This document shows positions 53,998 to 63,119 of a stretch of DNA of 64,000 nt, piece by piece. Below the pieces are notes generated by a model. It saw only the letters and a program-made list of their open reading frames with translations. It was not told the DNA's origin and made no database searches. The DNA comes from SZUA-100 sp965248135 (lineage in GTDB: Bacteria > Pseudomonadota > Alphaproteobacteria > Rhizobiales > Rhizobiaceae), in contig CBDFIN010000008.1 of the NCBI GenBank assembly GCA_965248135.1, positions 186,001 through 250,000 of the forward strand. The letters are read 5' to 3'. A program made the translations under genes and the position numbers. The stretch's first letter is position 1. Every line of letters starts with the position of its first letter.

Positions 53998-55096
53998 GGA
54001 ACCGCCTTGGATGGAATGGATCGAATATATCGGGGATCGCGCCGTCAATCACCCATCTTGAAACCTCCAGAGCATGGCAGGCTGCAAGTGTTACACCACT
54101 GTGGCAGGCGAAGGAAAACACGCCAGGATGGCTTTCCGACTGCTGATAGACCGGAAATTCATCCGGGGTCATCACCCTCAATCCACCCCACGCGCGTTGC
54201 AGGCGAAGTTGACCCAGAACCGGAAATATCTTGATGCATCGTTTGGCGATGGCGGCGAGCGTCTTCACATCTGTTCGTGTGTCCAGACCGATTGCTTTTC
54301 TGGAAGCGCCGAGCAGGAGGCTGCCATTGTCAGTTTGGCGAACAACATTGGTAGCGTGATGCATGACCGGCGCCGCCTTCTCGGTCACCAGTATCTGTCC
54401 CTGGTCGGCATGAATGGGCAGATCTATCGCCAGTGGCCGGGCTAGCGCCGGCGAACCGTGTCCGGCCGAAATGACCACCTTTGCAGCACGTGCCAGCGTT
54501 TCACCCGAACGGCCTATCAGATCAAATCCACCGCCACTGACCGGATTAACGGTCGAAACCGGGCAATTGGGCCGGTAGGTTGCCCCCTTTGTCTGCATAT
54601 CGCCATGCAAGGCACGCAGAAGCAATAGCGGATTGCAGTGGCCATCATGTTCGGTATAGGTGGCTCCTGGAATATCACCGATCATTGGCATAGCCTGTTT
54701 GAGGCCTTTGTGGTCCAGCACCTCAAAGTCATAGGCGTCATCACCCATTTCATCGCGGATCTGGTGGAGGCGTGAGACGGATCGCTCCAATTCCGCTTCA
54801 TCGGTGGCAATGTCGTAGCCACCTTTGAAATAGTGCAACGCAATACCGGAACTGTCTTCCAGCTCAGCCGCAAATCCAGACCACAATTGGCACGCCTTCA
54901 ATGACCACCGGGCGTAGGCGGGCATTCCCTTTCCCTTGCCTTGAACCCAGACCAGACCAAAATTGGCGCGCGCGGTGCGGATGGCGTTGTCACCCTCGTC
55001 AAATATCACGCACCGCTGGCCGGATCGGGCCAGGCCCCAACCAAATGCGGAACCAAGAAGGCCACCACCCACTATCGCCACATCATATTCAATCAT
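53990..55096 (-). CDS. DadA/HcnC-like FAD-dependent amino-acid dehydrogenase subunit
   Basis: About 368 residues from MIEYDVAIVGGGLLGSAFGWGLA (FAD Rossmann fold). The DAO-type end includes LQRAWGGLRVMTPDEFPVYQ and FSFACHSGVTLAACHALE. This is the catalytic flavoprotein that would oxidise a glycine-, D-amino-acid-, sarcosine- or hydroxyproline-like substrate. It overlaps the oppF-like gene by 8 bp. Confidence 0.9.
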   Translation of the reverse strand: MIEYDVAIVGGGLLGSAFGWGLARSGQRCVIFDEGDNAIRTARANFGLVWVQGKGKGMPAYARWSLKACQLWSGFAAELEDSSGIALHYFKGGYDIATDEAELERSVSRLHQIRDEMGDDAYDFEVLDHKGLKQAMPMIGDIPGATYTEHDGHCNPLLLLRALHGDMQTKGATYRPNCPVSTVNPVSGGGFDLIGRSGETLARAAKVVISAGHGSPALARPLAIDLPIHADQGQILVTEKAAPVMHHATNVVRQTDNGSLLLGASRKAIGLDTRTDVKTLAAIAKRCIKIFPVLGQLRLQRAWGGLRVMTPDEFPVYQQSESHPGVFSFACHSGVTLAACHALEVSRWVIDGAIPDIFDPFHPRRFHV

Positions 55097-56087
55097 CAGG
55101 CAGTGAATCCAGTTTGTGGCATGCCGCCTGGTGCTGATCTGGATCATCGGCATCCAGCTCGATAAAATTGGAGCCGCAGGATGCATCGGCATGGGGGCAA
55201 CGGGGGGCAAATCGGCAGCCGGGCGGTGGATCGATCGGTTTGGAAATATCACCACGGATGTTGGGTATTGCTCGTCGGGAACGCGGATCGGGGATGGGAA
55301 CCGCTCCGATCAGCGCCTTGGTGTAGGGGTGCTTTGGATTGCGGATAACCTCTGTAGCTGGCCCCACTTCCATTGCCTGCCCCAAATACATGATCAGCAA
55401 CCGGTCGGCGATATTACCTAAAATGGACAGATCATGGGAAACATAGATGCTGGAAAAGCCGCGCTGGCTCTGCATGTCGCGCAACAGATCAAGAATGCCG
55501 GCGCGAATGGAAACGTCAAGCATGGACAATGGCTCGTCGGCGATGATCATTTCCGGTTCCATCACCAATGCGCTGGCGATGCCTACCCGTTGGCGCTCCC
55601 CGCCGCTTAACTCATGGGGATAGCGTTCGCCATACTTTTCAGGATCGAGACCCACGGCACCCAGAATCTGGATTACCCTTCGGTCGATTTCCTCGCTTTC
55701 CCAAAGCTTTAGCGCGCGTGGTCCTTCGGCGACAATATCGGCAATGCGAAATCGAGGGTTTAGCGATTCATAGGGATCCTGGAAAATCATCTGGACCCTT
55801 CGCCGGTATTGCCTTAATTCTTCGCCCTTAAGGCCTAGAATGGACTTGCCTTTGTAATGGATATCCCCATCGGTGGGCTCCAGCAGTCCGGAAACCATGG
55901 TGCACGTGGTGGATTTGCCACATCCCGATTCCCCGGCGATGCCGAGGATTTCGTTATCACCGACTGTCACATTAAGCGACTCCACGGCTTTGATGTAGCT
56001 TGAGTCTTTGCGGCGAAAGACGCGATCGACCAGTCCGGGCTGGATCTCGAAATGACGACTGAGTTGCTTAAGTTCTAAGACCGCCAT
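55089..56087 (-). CDS. Oligopeptide-type ABC transporter ATP-binding protein (OppF/DppF)
   Basis: 332 residues: Walker A IAGESGCGKSTT, signature LSGGERQRVGIASAL, Walker B MIIADEPLSMLD, and the Opp/Dpp-specific C-terminal extension with Cys residues (CRFAPRCPHADASCG). It energises uptake together with the second ATPase. It overlaps that gene by 13 bp. Confidence 0.94.
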   Translation of the reverse strand: MAVLELKQLSRHFEIQPGLVDRVFRRKDSSYIKAVESLNVTVGDNEILGIAGESGCGKSTTCTMVSGLLEPTDGDIHYKGKSILGLKGEELRQYRRRVQMIFQDPYESLNPRFRIADIVAEGPRALKLWESEEIDRRVIQILGAVGLDPEKYGERYPHELSGGERQRVGIASALVMEPEMIIADEPLSMLDVSIRAGILDLLRDMQSQRGFSSIYVSHDLSILGNIADRLLIMYLGQAMEVGPATEVIRNPKHPYTKALIGAVPIPDPRSRRAIPNIRGDISKPIDPPPGCRFAPRCPHADASCGSNFIELDADDPDQHQAACHKLDSLPDD

Positions 56088-57100
56088 GTTGACTTCTCCG
56101 TGGCCAATTCACGAAACTGCCTCACATCGGTGGTGCGGGTGCAGCGTACTTTATGGTCGGCACTGATTTCGATAGCATGTGGATTTGCCGAACCGCAAAT
56201 GTCAATACTAAACGGACAACGCGGGCCAAACGGGCAACTGGAAACCGGTCCCACCAGGGTCGGCGGCGAACCGGGGATCGAGATGAGTTCGGTGCCGATA
56301 TTACGGATTGAGGGAAACGCGTTTTTCAGGCCCAGCGTATAGGGGTGGTATGGATCCTCAAACAGGTCAACCGCGGTTCCCTGCTCCATGATTTCACCAC
56401 CATACATGATGGCGATGCGGTCGCTCATTTCTGCGATGACGGCAATGTCATGGGTGATCAGGATGATCGAACTCTTGAGTTCAGCACGAATCTCACGAAT
56501 GCGGCGCAGAATTCTCTCCTGCACCAGCACATCAAGGCCGGTAGTCGGTTCGTCCATAATGATCAAGCCGGGATCGAGAGACAAAGCCATGGCGATCATG
56601 GCGCGCTGGCGCATACCGCCGGAAAATTCGTGGGGGTAGCCATCAAGCAGACCCGGCTCCAGCCCAACCACGTCAAACAACTCGGTACTGCGCTCGCGGG
56701 CTTCGGCTTTGCTCATGCTTTTGTGGGCGAGCATGGATTCGATGATCTGGTCCCCAACCCGGTATACCGGATTGAACGAGGCCATAGCACTTTGCGGCAC
56801 CAGTGAGATTTCCTGCCACAGGATGTTCTTGCGGAAATCCTCGTCCGCCATGGCCATTATCTTTTGACCCTTATAAGTGCACACATCGGCACTGGATTGG
56901 CCATTTTCTGGCAAAAGCCGCAACAGTGCCCGGATCAGAGTGGATTTGCCACAACCGGACTCACCGGCAATGCCGAACACCTCATTTGGCATGACGTCAA
57001 AGGAAACATCGGTGACCGCGTGAACCGGACCCTGAGAGGTCTCATAGATCACCCCAAGGTTGCGTACGGATAATAGGGCTTTGCTGTTTGCTTGTGTCAT
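56075..57100 (-). CDS. Oligopeptide-type ABC transporter ATP-binding protein (OppD/DppD)
   Basis: About 341 residues from MTQANSKALLSVRN: Walker A IAGESGCGKSTL, LVPQSAMASFNP (Q-loop), signature FSGGMRQRAMIAMAL, Walker B LIIMDEPTTGLD and the C-terminal CPFGPRCPFSIDICG. It pairs with the OppF-like ATPase. It begins 7 bp after the permease gene. Confidence 0.94.
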   Translation of the reverse strand: MTQANSKALLSVRNLGVIYETSQGPVHAVTDVSFDVMPNEVFGIAGESGCGKSTLIRALLRLLPENGQSSADVCTYKGQKIMAMADEDFRKNILWQEISLVPQSAMASFNPVYRVGDQIIESMLAHKSMSKAEARERSTELFDVVGLEPGLLDGYPHEFSGGMRQRAMIAMALSLDPGLIIMDEPTTGLDVLVQERILRRIREIRAELKSSIILITHDIAVIAEMSDRIAIMYGGEIMEQGTAVDLFEDPYHPYTLGLKNAFPSIRNIGTELISIPGSPPTLVGPVSSCPFGPRCPFSIDICGSANPHAIEISADHKVRCTRTTDVRQFRELATEKSTWRS

Positions 57101-57107
57101 CACGGTG

Positions 57108-58007
57108 TTATCTCTTGCGAAGCCTCGGATTGGCCACTTCCTCGTAGGCGCGACTGACGAACACGAGCGAGGTAACCAGCAGAATGATGCAAATGGATGG
57201 TGTGGCGAACCACCACCAGGCAACACGGGTTTTGCCGGAAAGCCACAATTCGTAGAGCATGCCGCCCCAGCTGATTGTTTCGCCGTCACCGAAGCCGAGG
57301 AAACTGGCGCTTGCTTCGGTAATAATCGACCAGGCGATGTTGAAGGCGGCGTAGAGCAACAATAGCGGCAGGACATTGGGCAGGATGTGTTTGTATATGA
57401 TTCGGAAGTCGCTGCATCCCCTGGCTTTTGCCATGGCGATGAATTGGCGCTGCTTGATGGCTATTGTCTGGGCTCGAATCACCCTGGCAGAGGTGCGCCA
57501 GATTATCAAAATTATCGCCAGGATGACAAATTCAATTTTACGGCCAAACAATGCAATCAAAATAATAATGAAGGGAAGGAACGGCATGCCATAAAGAATG
57601 TCGGTCAACCGCATCAGCACCTCATCGACCTTGCCACCATAATAGCCGGCGATCAGCCCGATATTGGCACCGATGATGATCGATATAAATCCGGACGTTG
57701 CACCAATCAACAACGTAGTGCGGGTAGCGAGGATAAGCTGGGAAAAGAGATCATAACCAAGGTGCGTGGTTCCAAGCGGAAATTCCAGTGAGGGTGGCCT
57801 TAGGGAGGCGAAATTGCCTTCGCTGTCATTGACCATCTCCCACGGTTCATAAGGTGCAATCCACGGCGCGAAAAGAGCAACGAACGTGAAAATGACGATA
57901 ATCCAGAAGCCGGCCCCGCTCAGCCGGTTGGAGGTGATTATGCGGTAGTGCTCGGCCAGAGCGACGCGAAGGTTGCACATTTGCCGCGAGAAACGATTAG
58001 CTGACAT
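57108..58007 (-). CDS. Oligopeptide-type ABC transporter permease (OppC/DppC)
   Basis: About 299 residues from MSANRFSRQMCNLR, with six membrane helices. The OppC_N region leads to FPLGTTHLGYDLFSQLI, and the EAA-type loop contacting the ATPases is in RARGCSDFRIIYKHILPNVLPLL-like sequence (residues about 190-215). Start chosen because it overlaps the enolase-superfamily gene by 11 bp, as neighbouring junctions do. Confidence 0.92.
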   Translation of the reverse strand: MSANRFSRQMCNLRVALAEHYRIITSNRLSGAGFWIIVIFTFVALFAPWIAPYEPWEMVNDSEGNFASLRPPSLEFPLGTTHLGYDLFSQLILATRTTLLIGATSGFISIIIGANIGLIAGYYGGKVDEVLMRLTDILYGMPFLPFIIILIALFGRKIEFVILAIILIIWRTSARVIRAQTIAIKQRQFIAMAKARGCSDFRIIYKHILPNVLPLLLLYAAFNIAWSIITEASASFLGFGDGETISWGGMLYELWLSGKTRVAWWWFATPSICIILLVTSLVFVSRAYEEVANPRLRKR

Positions 58008-59121
58008 GATGCTCCCCGACCTTATAATAGTTGATTTTATCGAGTGAGACATCAATACCGAGGCCCGGGCGGTCTGGCAGGTCTGCCCTGCCATTTTCAA
58101 CCCAATCTGAAAAATTCGTAATGTCATCTGCCATACGCAGGGTAGACATATAGGCGTGGCCACACGGCATCAGATTTTTCAAGGTACATCCAAGATGCAA
58201 AGATGCCGCCTGACTTATTCCCAGTTCAATCATCGAATTCATTAAAATGCGTTTTCCGGCTTGTTCAACCGACTTGGCAATAGCCTGACTATTAGCCAGG
58301 CCGCCATTTTTGGAGATCTTGATGCTGAAGACATCAGCGGCATCCGCCTCGATTATATCATCCACCTGATCTGATCGCAGGATGGATTCATCGACCGATA
58401 TCGGCAGGTCGGTCATTTCGACGAGCGCATGTAAACCGGCCAGATCATCAGCGCCAAGCGGCTGTTCCACCAAAACCACCGGCAAACCGGAACAGGCCCG
58501 GATATAATCAACCGCCTGCTCCATTTCCCAACCCTGATTGGCATCGACCATGATCATGACATCGCCGGGCACGGCCGCCAGCACTTCGCGGGTGCGGGCA
58601 ATTTCGGCATCGATCGGCCGATCACCCATTTTCAGCATGTAGGTGCGAAACCCTTTTTGGTGATACTCCCCGATGACCTCCAGGTCTTCCGCCGCATCAC
58701 CGCTGGAGGTCGGCCAAAGTGAATCAATGCCGGTGGAAATGCGTTCACCCAGCAAAGCCCATACCGGGATATCCAGGGATTTTGCCAGGGCGTCGTAACA
58801 GGCGACATCAATCGCCGCCGCCGGGGCGCCGTGGTGGTCGGTGCCCGCTTTCTGCGCCACCCAATCGGCAACATTCTGCCCGATCATGTTGCCGGCGCGT
58901 TCGCCGATGGTTTGGCAGCTCATATCCAGCGTATATCCATCAAAATCCGCATGCGGATCGGCCTCCCCCCAGCCACTCACACCATTGGCAAGCGTAATGC
59001 GCAGCGCCACCGCCTGGCTGTGGGTCAGCGTGCCATACACCGCTGACAGGTGGTATGGTCGGGCCAGCGGTATCCTGAAAGGCCAGTAATCGATGGCGAT
59101 AATTTCCAGTTCCGCGCCCAT
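57997..59121 (-). CDS. Enolase superfamily enzyme (mandelate racemase/muconate lactonizing type)
   Basis: About 374 residues. The three metal-binding acids are Asp in MVDANQGW, Glu in VLVEQPLG and Asp in ISVDESIL, with a C-terminal-barrel Lys in SIKISKNGG. The usual KxK pair reads MLK (TYMLKMG): the base Lys is kept and the first Lys is Met. Likely chemistry is epimerisation or dehydration of an amino-acid derivative, dipeptide or sugar acid. Its place between two permease genes links it to the imported compound. Its start overlaps the oppB-like stop as TGATG. Confidence 0.88.
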   Translation of the reverse strand: MGAELEIIAIDYWPFRIPLARPYHLSAVYGTLTHSQAVALRITLANGVSGWGEADPHADFDGYTLDMSCQTIGERAGNMIGQNVADWVAQKAGTDHHGAPAAAIDVACYDALAKSLDIPVWALLGERISTGIDSLWPTSSGDAAEDLEVIGEYHQKGFRTYMLKMGDRPIDAEIARTREVLAAVPGDVMIMVDANQGWEMEQAVDYIRACSGLPVVLVEQPLGADDLAGLHALVEMTDLPISVDESILRSDQVDDIIEADAADVFSIKISKNGGLANSQAIAKSVEQAGKRILMNSMIELGISQAASLHLGCTLKNLMPCGHAYMSTLRMADDITNFSDWVENGRADLPDRPGLGIDVSLDKINYYKVGEHHVS

Positions 59122-60107
59122 CAATTCATTCCCTTGGAAGTGATCTTAATGCGCGGATCAAGACGGCTGTAGAGCACATCGGTGAAGAAATTCAGCACAA
59201 TAACCAGGATGGCGAGCATCAGGAAAGTGCCCTGTGCCACGGGATAGTCGTGCTGGGCCGCCGATTCCACCATTAGCTGACCCATACCCGGCCATGAAAA
59301 CAGTGATTCCACCACCACCTGCCCGCCAACAGCAAAACCGATCATGATGCCGGCAATGGTAACAACGCCCAATAGTGCGTTGCGGGCGGCGTGTTTGAAC
59401 ATCACAACGCGGGGCTTAAGACCTTTAGCCCGGGCCAGTTCGATATAGTCACTGCCCAGCACCTCAAGCATGCTGTCACGCATGATCAACATTGGGGTGG
59501 AGATGTAATACATGCCAACGGTCAAGGTCGGCAGCACAATGCGGTGCCAGAATTCAGGCATCAATAACAGCTCAAGCAGTCCATCAGGGCGTTGGCCGGC
59601 GGGATACATGCCACCGGTAGGAAACAGGCCCAGCCGGTAACTTAAGACCATCAACAGCAGCAAGCCGGTAATGAAAGGCGGCGCTGCCTGGAATATCAAA
59701 CTGATCACGGTTCCAACCACGTCCAGCGCGCTGTTTCGCCGCCAGGCCATGATGATGCCCAGTCCAATACCGAACACCAGCGTCAGACACATGCCCGCAG
59801 TCATCAACAATATGGTGTTCCAGAACCGGTAGGCCAGGATGTCAGTCACCTCCTGGGCAGAGACGAACGATCTGCCCCATTCCAGCGTGACCAGGTTTTT
59901 CATGTAGATCAGGTATTGCTTCCAAACCGGTTCGTTCAAGCCGAAAGCCTCTCTCATGCGTTCTTGAACCGCTGGATCCATCGCCGGGCTGATTACCTGC
60001 ATGGTTGGCTCACCAGGCAGCATCCTGAATAGAACGAACAGGATACTGGCCACCGCAAAGATGGTGATCAACGTATAAACCAGTCGGCGCAGGATATAGT
60101 CGAGCAT
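59121..60107 (-). CDS. Oligopeptide-type ABC transporter permease (OppB/DppB)
   Basis: 328 residues: N-terminal ILRRLVYTLITIFAVASILFVL as in OppB_TM, a periplasmic MLPGEP segment, and the EAA-like loop ELARAKGLKPRVVMFKHAARN. About six membrane helices. It forms the translocation pore with the OppC-like permease and begins 100 bp after the binding-protein gene. Confidence 0.94.
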   Translation of the reverse strand: MLDYILRRLVYTLITIFAVASILFVLFRMLPGEPTMQVISPAMDPAVQERMREAFGLNEPVWKQYLIYMKNLVTLEWGRSFVSAQEVTDILAYRFWNTILLMTAGMCLTLVFGIGLGIIMAWRRNSALDVVGTVISLIFQAAPPFITGLLLLMVLSYRLGLFPTGGMYPAGQRPDGLLELLLMPEFWHRIVLPTLTVGMYYISTPMLIMRDSMLEVLGSDYIELARAKGLKPRVVMFKHAARNALLGVVTIAGIMIGFAVGGQVVVESLFSWPGMGQLMVESAAQHDYPVAQGTFLMLAILVIVLNFFTDVLYSRLDPRIKITSKGMN

Positions 60108-60207
60108 GTTTTCAGCTGCCTCTTGTCACAGGTCCAACCGGCGGATCAAACCGCCGGCCGGTCGTTTTTCAATTGTCAATGCAGTCTCGATGCCGCAAAA
60201 AGTTGGC

Positions 60208-61842
60208 TTAGCCGGGATACAGAATTTTCCCGTCACCATCCCAGCTGTATCCGGCGGCCGCCAATACATCGCGTGCCTTGTTGACATTCGTCGGTCGCGA
60301 TTTAACCGCGCTATTGTGCCAAAACTTGTTGGCTGGCGCGATAACCGAGCCGCCATTTTCAGCAAATCCGGCCATGATGATCTGCCGGATGACATCGCGA
60401 GGAATGATCATGTCCATGGCCTTGCGGAAAGCCGGATCGCTCAAAGGTCCGCGTCTGGTATTGTAGCCAAGATCATAAAAGCCGTGACTTGCATAGCCCT
60501 TGCCAACAACGCCGTTTACCTTGTCGAGATCCTGAACCAGGGCCGGTTTCAAAATGTAGCGGGTACGGTCGCATTCGCCGGCCTCGATGGCGGCTGCCAT
60601 GGCATCATGGCTGCCATAGGTGACACGGATAATACCGGCGCATTTTGGCGGGCTGAAATGATCGGCGTTGGCGCTGACCTTCAGTTCCTTGCCGCGATCC
60701 CAGTAATCGAACTTGAACGGACCGCTGCCAACCGGATTTTCATTGGCAAAGTTCAGCACATCGTCCACCTTGGCTTTTTCCGGAATATCCTTCCAGATAT
60801 GCTGCGGCAGAATGAAAATGGAGCAGAAGAAATTGATCATCAACGGCGCATGCGGCGCCGACAGCTTGATCCGCAACGAGTTGGCGCCGGTGATTTCGAT
60901 AGTTTCAAATTTCTCCAGCGAGGAAATGAAGAACGGCGCCTTCCACTTTTTGTGATAATCAAAAGTGAACTTCACGTCATCGATTGTAACCGGTTTACCG
61001 TCATGGAACTTCATTCCGTCCCGAAGCACGATATCGACCGTGGTGTCGTCGACAATGGTGATCGACTTGGCAGCCCAATGCGTCACCGAACCATCCGGTG
61101 CAACCTGCACCAGGCGATCATAGATCATGCGCAGTTCTTTGAACTCGTTGGAGTCCGTGGCTGAAACGGGGTTAAGGTTTTTCAATGGAGAGGTCTGACC
61201 GGTGCGGACATAGCCGTCGCCACTTTTGACCGAGACATTGATGTCGGTCCAGAAGCTGCCGATACCCTCGCCAAGCATTGGTACAAGACCATCCAGCCGG
61301 TCTTCGCGATAGGCATTGGTCATGCTTGGATAAACAATCGGGCTGCGCGCTGCATCATCAAATAGCACTTGCTGCGCTTCATGCACCAGGGCCTGGCGCT
61401 TTTCGGCGACCATTTCGACCTGTTGTGCATCGGCCAGCTCGTTTATCTTTGGATTGTCGTAACCCCACTTATTGTAAGAACCTTTCACATGATGCTGCAT
61501 GCGAATAAAGGTCTCTGGGTCGATGCGGTTGGCACGACCGGTCCAGCGCACGATGAACATGTCGAAGTCCTGCTCCTTGAAGACCTTGCTAATGCCGAGG
61601 TTATAGTCTTCGGCAGCCAGCTTCACATCCCAACCAATGCCCTTTGCCGCTTGCGCGATTAGGCGGCCCATTTCCGGGCGCACAGGGTCGAAACTTGCAT
61701 TCGCTGTCAATACAGACATGGTTTCCACCGGCTTCCCGGCTGCCCGAGCAAAGTTTATGCCAGTGGTTCCGGCTGCAACCGATGCGCCCACAGCTGCCGT
61801 CCCTGACAGAAATGTGCGGCGGTCAAGGGTAGTTGTTTTCAT
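60208..61842 (-). CDS. Oligopeptide-type ABC transporter substrate-binding protein (Tat-exported)
   Basis: About 544 residues, SBP_bac_5 family. The N-terminus MKTTTLDRRTFLSGTAAVG has a twin-arginine motif, and cleavage is expected after NFARAAG. A family motif is in FHDGKPVTIDDVKFTFDYHKK (Asp/Val-rich). One unusual feature: a short segment with FDYWDRG and FTFDY-like features in the C-terminal half is preceded by a lobe of about 150 residues resembling the usual C-terminal lobe (LVHEAQQVLFDDAARSPIVYP, residues about 115-140), so the domains appear permuted. GGGAGGAAA precedes the ATG. Confidence 0.9.
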   Translation of the reverse strand: MKTTTLDRRTFLSGTAAVGASVAAGTTGINFARAAGKPVETMSVLTANASFDPVRPEMGRLIAQAAKGIGWDVKLAAEDYNLGISKVFKEQDFDMFIVRWTGRANRIDPETFIRMQHHVKGSYNKWGYDNPKINELADAQQVEMVAEKRQALVHEAQQVLFDDAARSPIVYPSMTNAYREDRLDGLVPMLGEGIGSFWTDINVSVKSGDGYVRTGQTSPLKNLNPVSATDSNEFKELRMIYDRLVQVAPDGSVTHWAAKSITIVDDTTVDIVLRDGMKFHDGKPVTIDDVKFTFDYHKKWKAPFFISSLEKFETIEITGANSLRIKLSAPHAPLMINFFCSIFILPQHIWKDIPEKAKVDDVLNFANENPVGSGPFKFDYWDRGKELKVSANADHFSPPKCAGIIRVTYGSHDAMAAAIEAGECDRTRYILKPALVQDLDKVNGVVGKGYASHGFYDLGYNTRRGPLSDPAFRKAMDMIIPRDVIRQIIMAGFAENGGSVIAPANKFWHNSAVKSRPTNVNKARDVLAAAGYSWDGDGKILYPG

Positions 61843-61994
61843 GGTTTCCTCCCGAATGGCGCGCCACGACAACCTCAACGGTGGCGTGGCGCAGACCAAT
61901 TGCCTTTATGTTCAAACACTAGACAGATTACCCGAGGGCATAGTATTCTACAAATTGCGATTTCTCATCAATCCATTCCAATTGGATATAGGCT
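61843..61994. promoter_or_regulatory. Divergent promoter region between the operon and its LysR regulator
   Basis: 152 bp between the start of the binding-protein gene and the LysR start, with an AT-rich centre. In LysR systems both the regulator promoter and the target promoter with its T-N11-A sites are found here; a particular site is not assigned with confidence. Confidence 0.5.
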
Positions 61995-62936
61995 ATGAAA
62001 ATCAGGGAACTGGAACTGCTGCACAGTATGGTCGAACTGGGCTCGGTATCCGCCGCCGCCAGGGCCATGCACACGACCCAGCCCAATGCCAGCAAGATAT
62101 TGAAAGGTTTGGAAGAACGGCTTGGTTTTTTGCTATTTGAGCGGGTCAGCGGCAGGTTGCAAATCACCCAGGAGGGCCGTCTTATCGCCGAACAGGCGGA
62201 ATTGACGCTGATGAGTCTTCGCCGATTTGAATCACGCGCGCGAAACGTGCGCGATATGCGTCTCGGCAGCCTGACCATCGGGGCCATGCCCTTATTGTCA
62301 AGGAGCTGGTTGCCCGGTCTTCTGGCCGAATTTATGGTCCGGTATCCTGAAGTCAGCACGAGTTTGCATACCAGAAGTTCACGCAAACTGATCGAATTGG
62401 TTTCTGAACGCCAATTGGATCTTGCGCTGGGAATGCTGGCGATCGACGAACCCGCCGTAGAATGCCAGAAATTGCTCGATCTGGAAATGCTTGCAGCACT
62501 CCACCTTAGCCACCCTCTTGCCGCCAAGACCGAGTTAGAACCGTCAGACTTCCATCAGCAGGATTTCATTGCCTCCAGCATGTTGGACCGGTCTCGCGAA
62601 CAGGCTGAATCATATTTTCGCAAACACAACGTCGTACCCAGGGAACGCAGCGAATGTTCATTGCCGGGCGTGGCGCTGCAACTTGTGGAAAGAAACATTG
62701 GTGTTGCTCTGGTCGATCGCCTGACGGTTACCGAATATGCTGGCGGCAAAGCGGTGTTTCGGCCAATCAAGCCGGCAATTAATGTCACCATTTGGCTTAT
62801 GCGGCCCCGTCTTCGTCCAAGATCACGGCTGGTAAAAGCTTTTGAACAGCTGGTGTTATCGCACGCAACTAGTGGTTCTGTACCAACATTTGCATCCGCC
62901 AGCGGCTCGTACTTATGGCAAATGTTGGAATCATAA
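61995..62936 (+). CDS. LysR-family transcriptional regulator with repeat-derived C-terminus
   Basis: 313 residues. The N-terminal winged HTH covers MKIRELELLHSMVELGSVSA then AARAMHTTQPNASKILKGLE, and a LysR substrate-binding domain follows (LTIGAMPLLSRSWLPGLLAEF). It is divergent from the transporter/dehydrogenase operon, so it is its likely activator or repressor. The normal end is near VLSHAT. From CTAG at 62869 the frame enters hairpin A of the palindromic repeat, which supplies about 20 residues (SGSVPTFASASGSYLWQMLE) and the TAA stop. Confidence 0.9.
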   Translation: MKIRELELLHSMVELGSVSAAARAMHTTQPNASKILKGLEERLGFLLFERVSGRLQITQEGRLIAEQAELTLMSLRRFESRARNVRDMRLGSLTIGAMPLLSRSWLPGLLAEFMVRYPEVSTSLHTRSSRKLIELVSERQLDLALGMLAIDEPAVECQKLLDLEMLAALHLSHPLAAKTELEPSDFHQQDFIASSMLDRSREQAESYFRKHNVVPRERSECSLPGVALQLVERNIGVALVDRLTVTEYAGGKAVFRPIKPAINVTIWLMRPRLRPRSRLVKAFEQLVLSHATSGSVPTFASASGSYLWQMLES

Positions 62937-63037
62937 GAACCACTAGAATTCAATAAGTTGCTAGTGGTCTTTGTGGCCAAAACGCTTGAAAATGAACGTG
63001 CTGAAAAGGGATTCAAGCGTTTCGGCCAGACCACTAG
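62869..63037 (+). repeat. Two-hairpin CTAGTGG repeat unit (A + linker + B)
   Basis: Hairpin A 62869-62946, linker aattcaataagttg, hairpin B 62961-63037; same order and spacing as at 26393-26561 with a few base changes in arms and loops. It overlaps the 3' end of the LysR gene. Confidence 0.9.
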
Positions 63038-63119
63038 TGAAATGGATGGGGACGCGCAGTAGCGTTGCCAGCTGTCCAGTGCTCTTGATATCAAGAACAT
63101 CATCGCGCTCTTCCCGTTC

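Noticed and set aside
60106..61164. 352-codon open frame on the + strand
   Set aside because: Antisense to the substrate-binding protein gene and without protein-like motifs.
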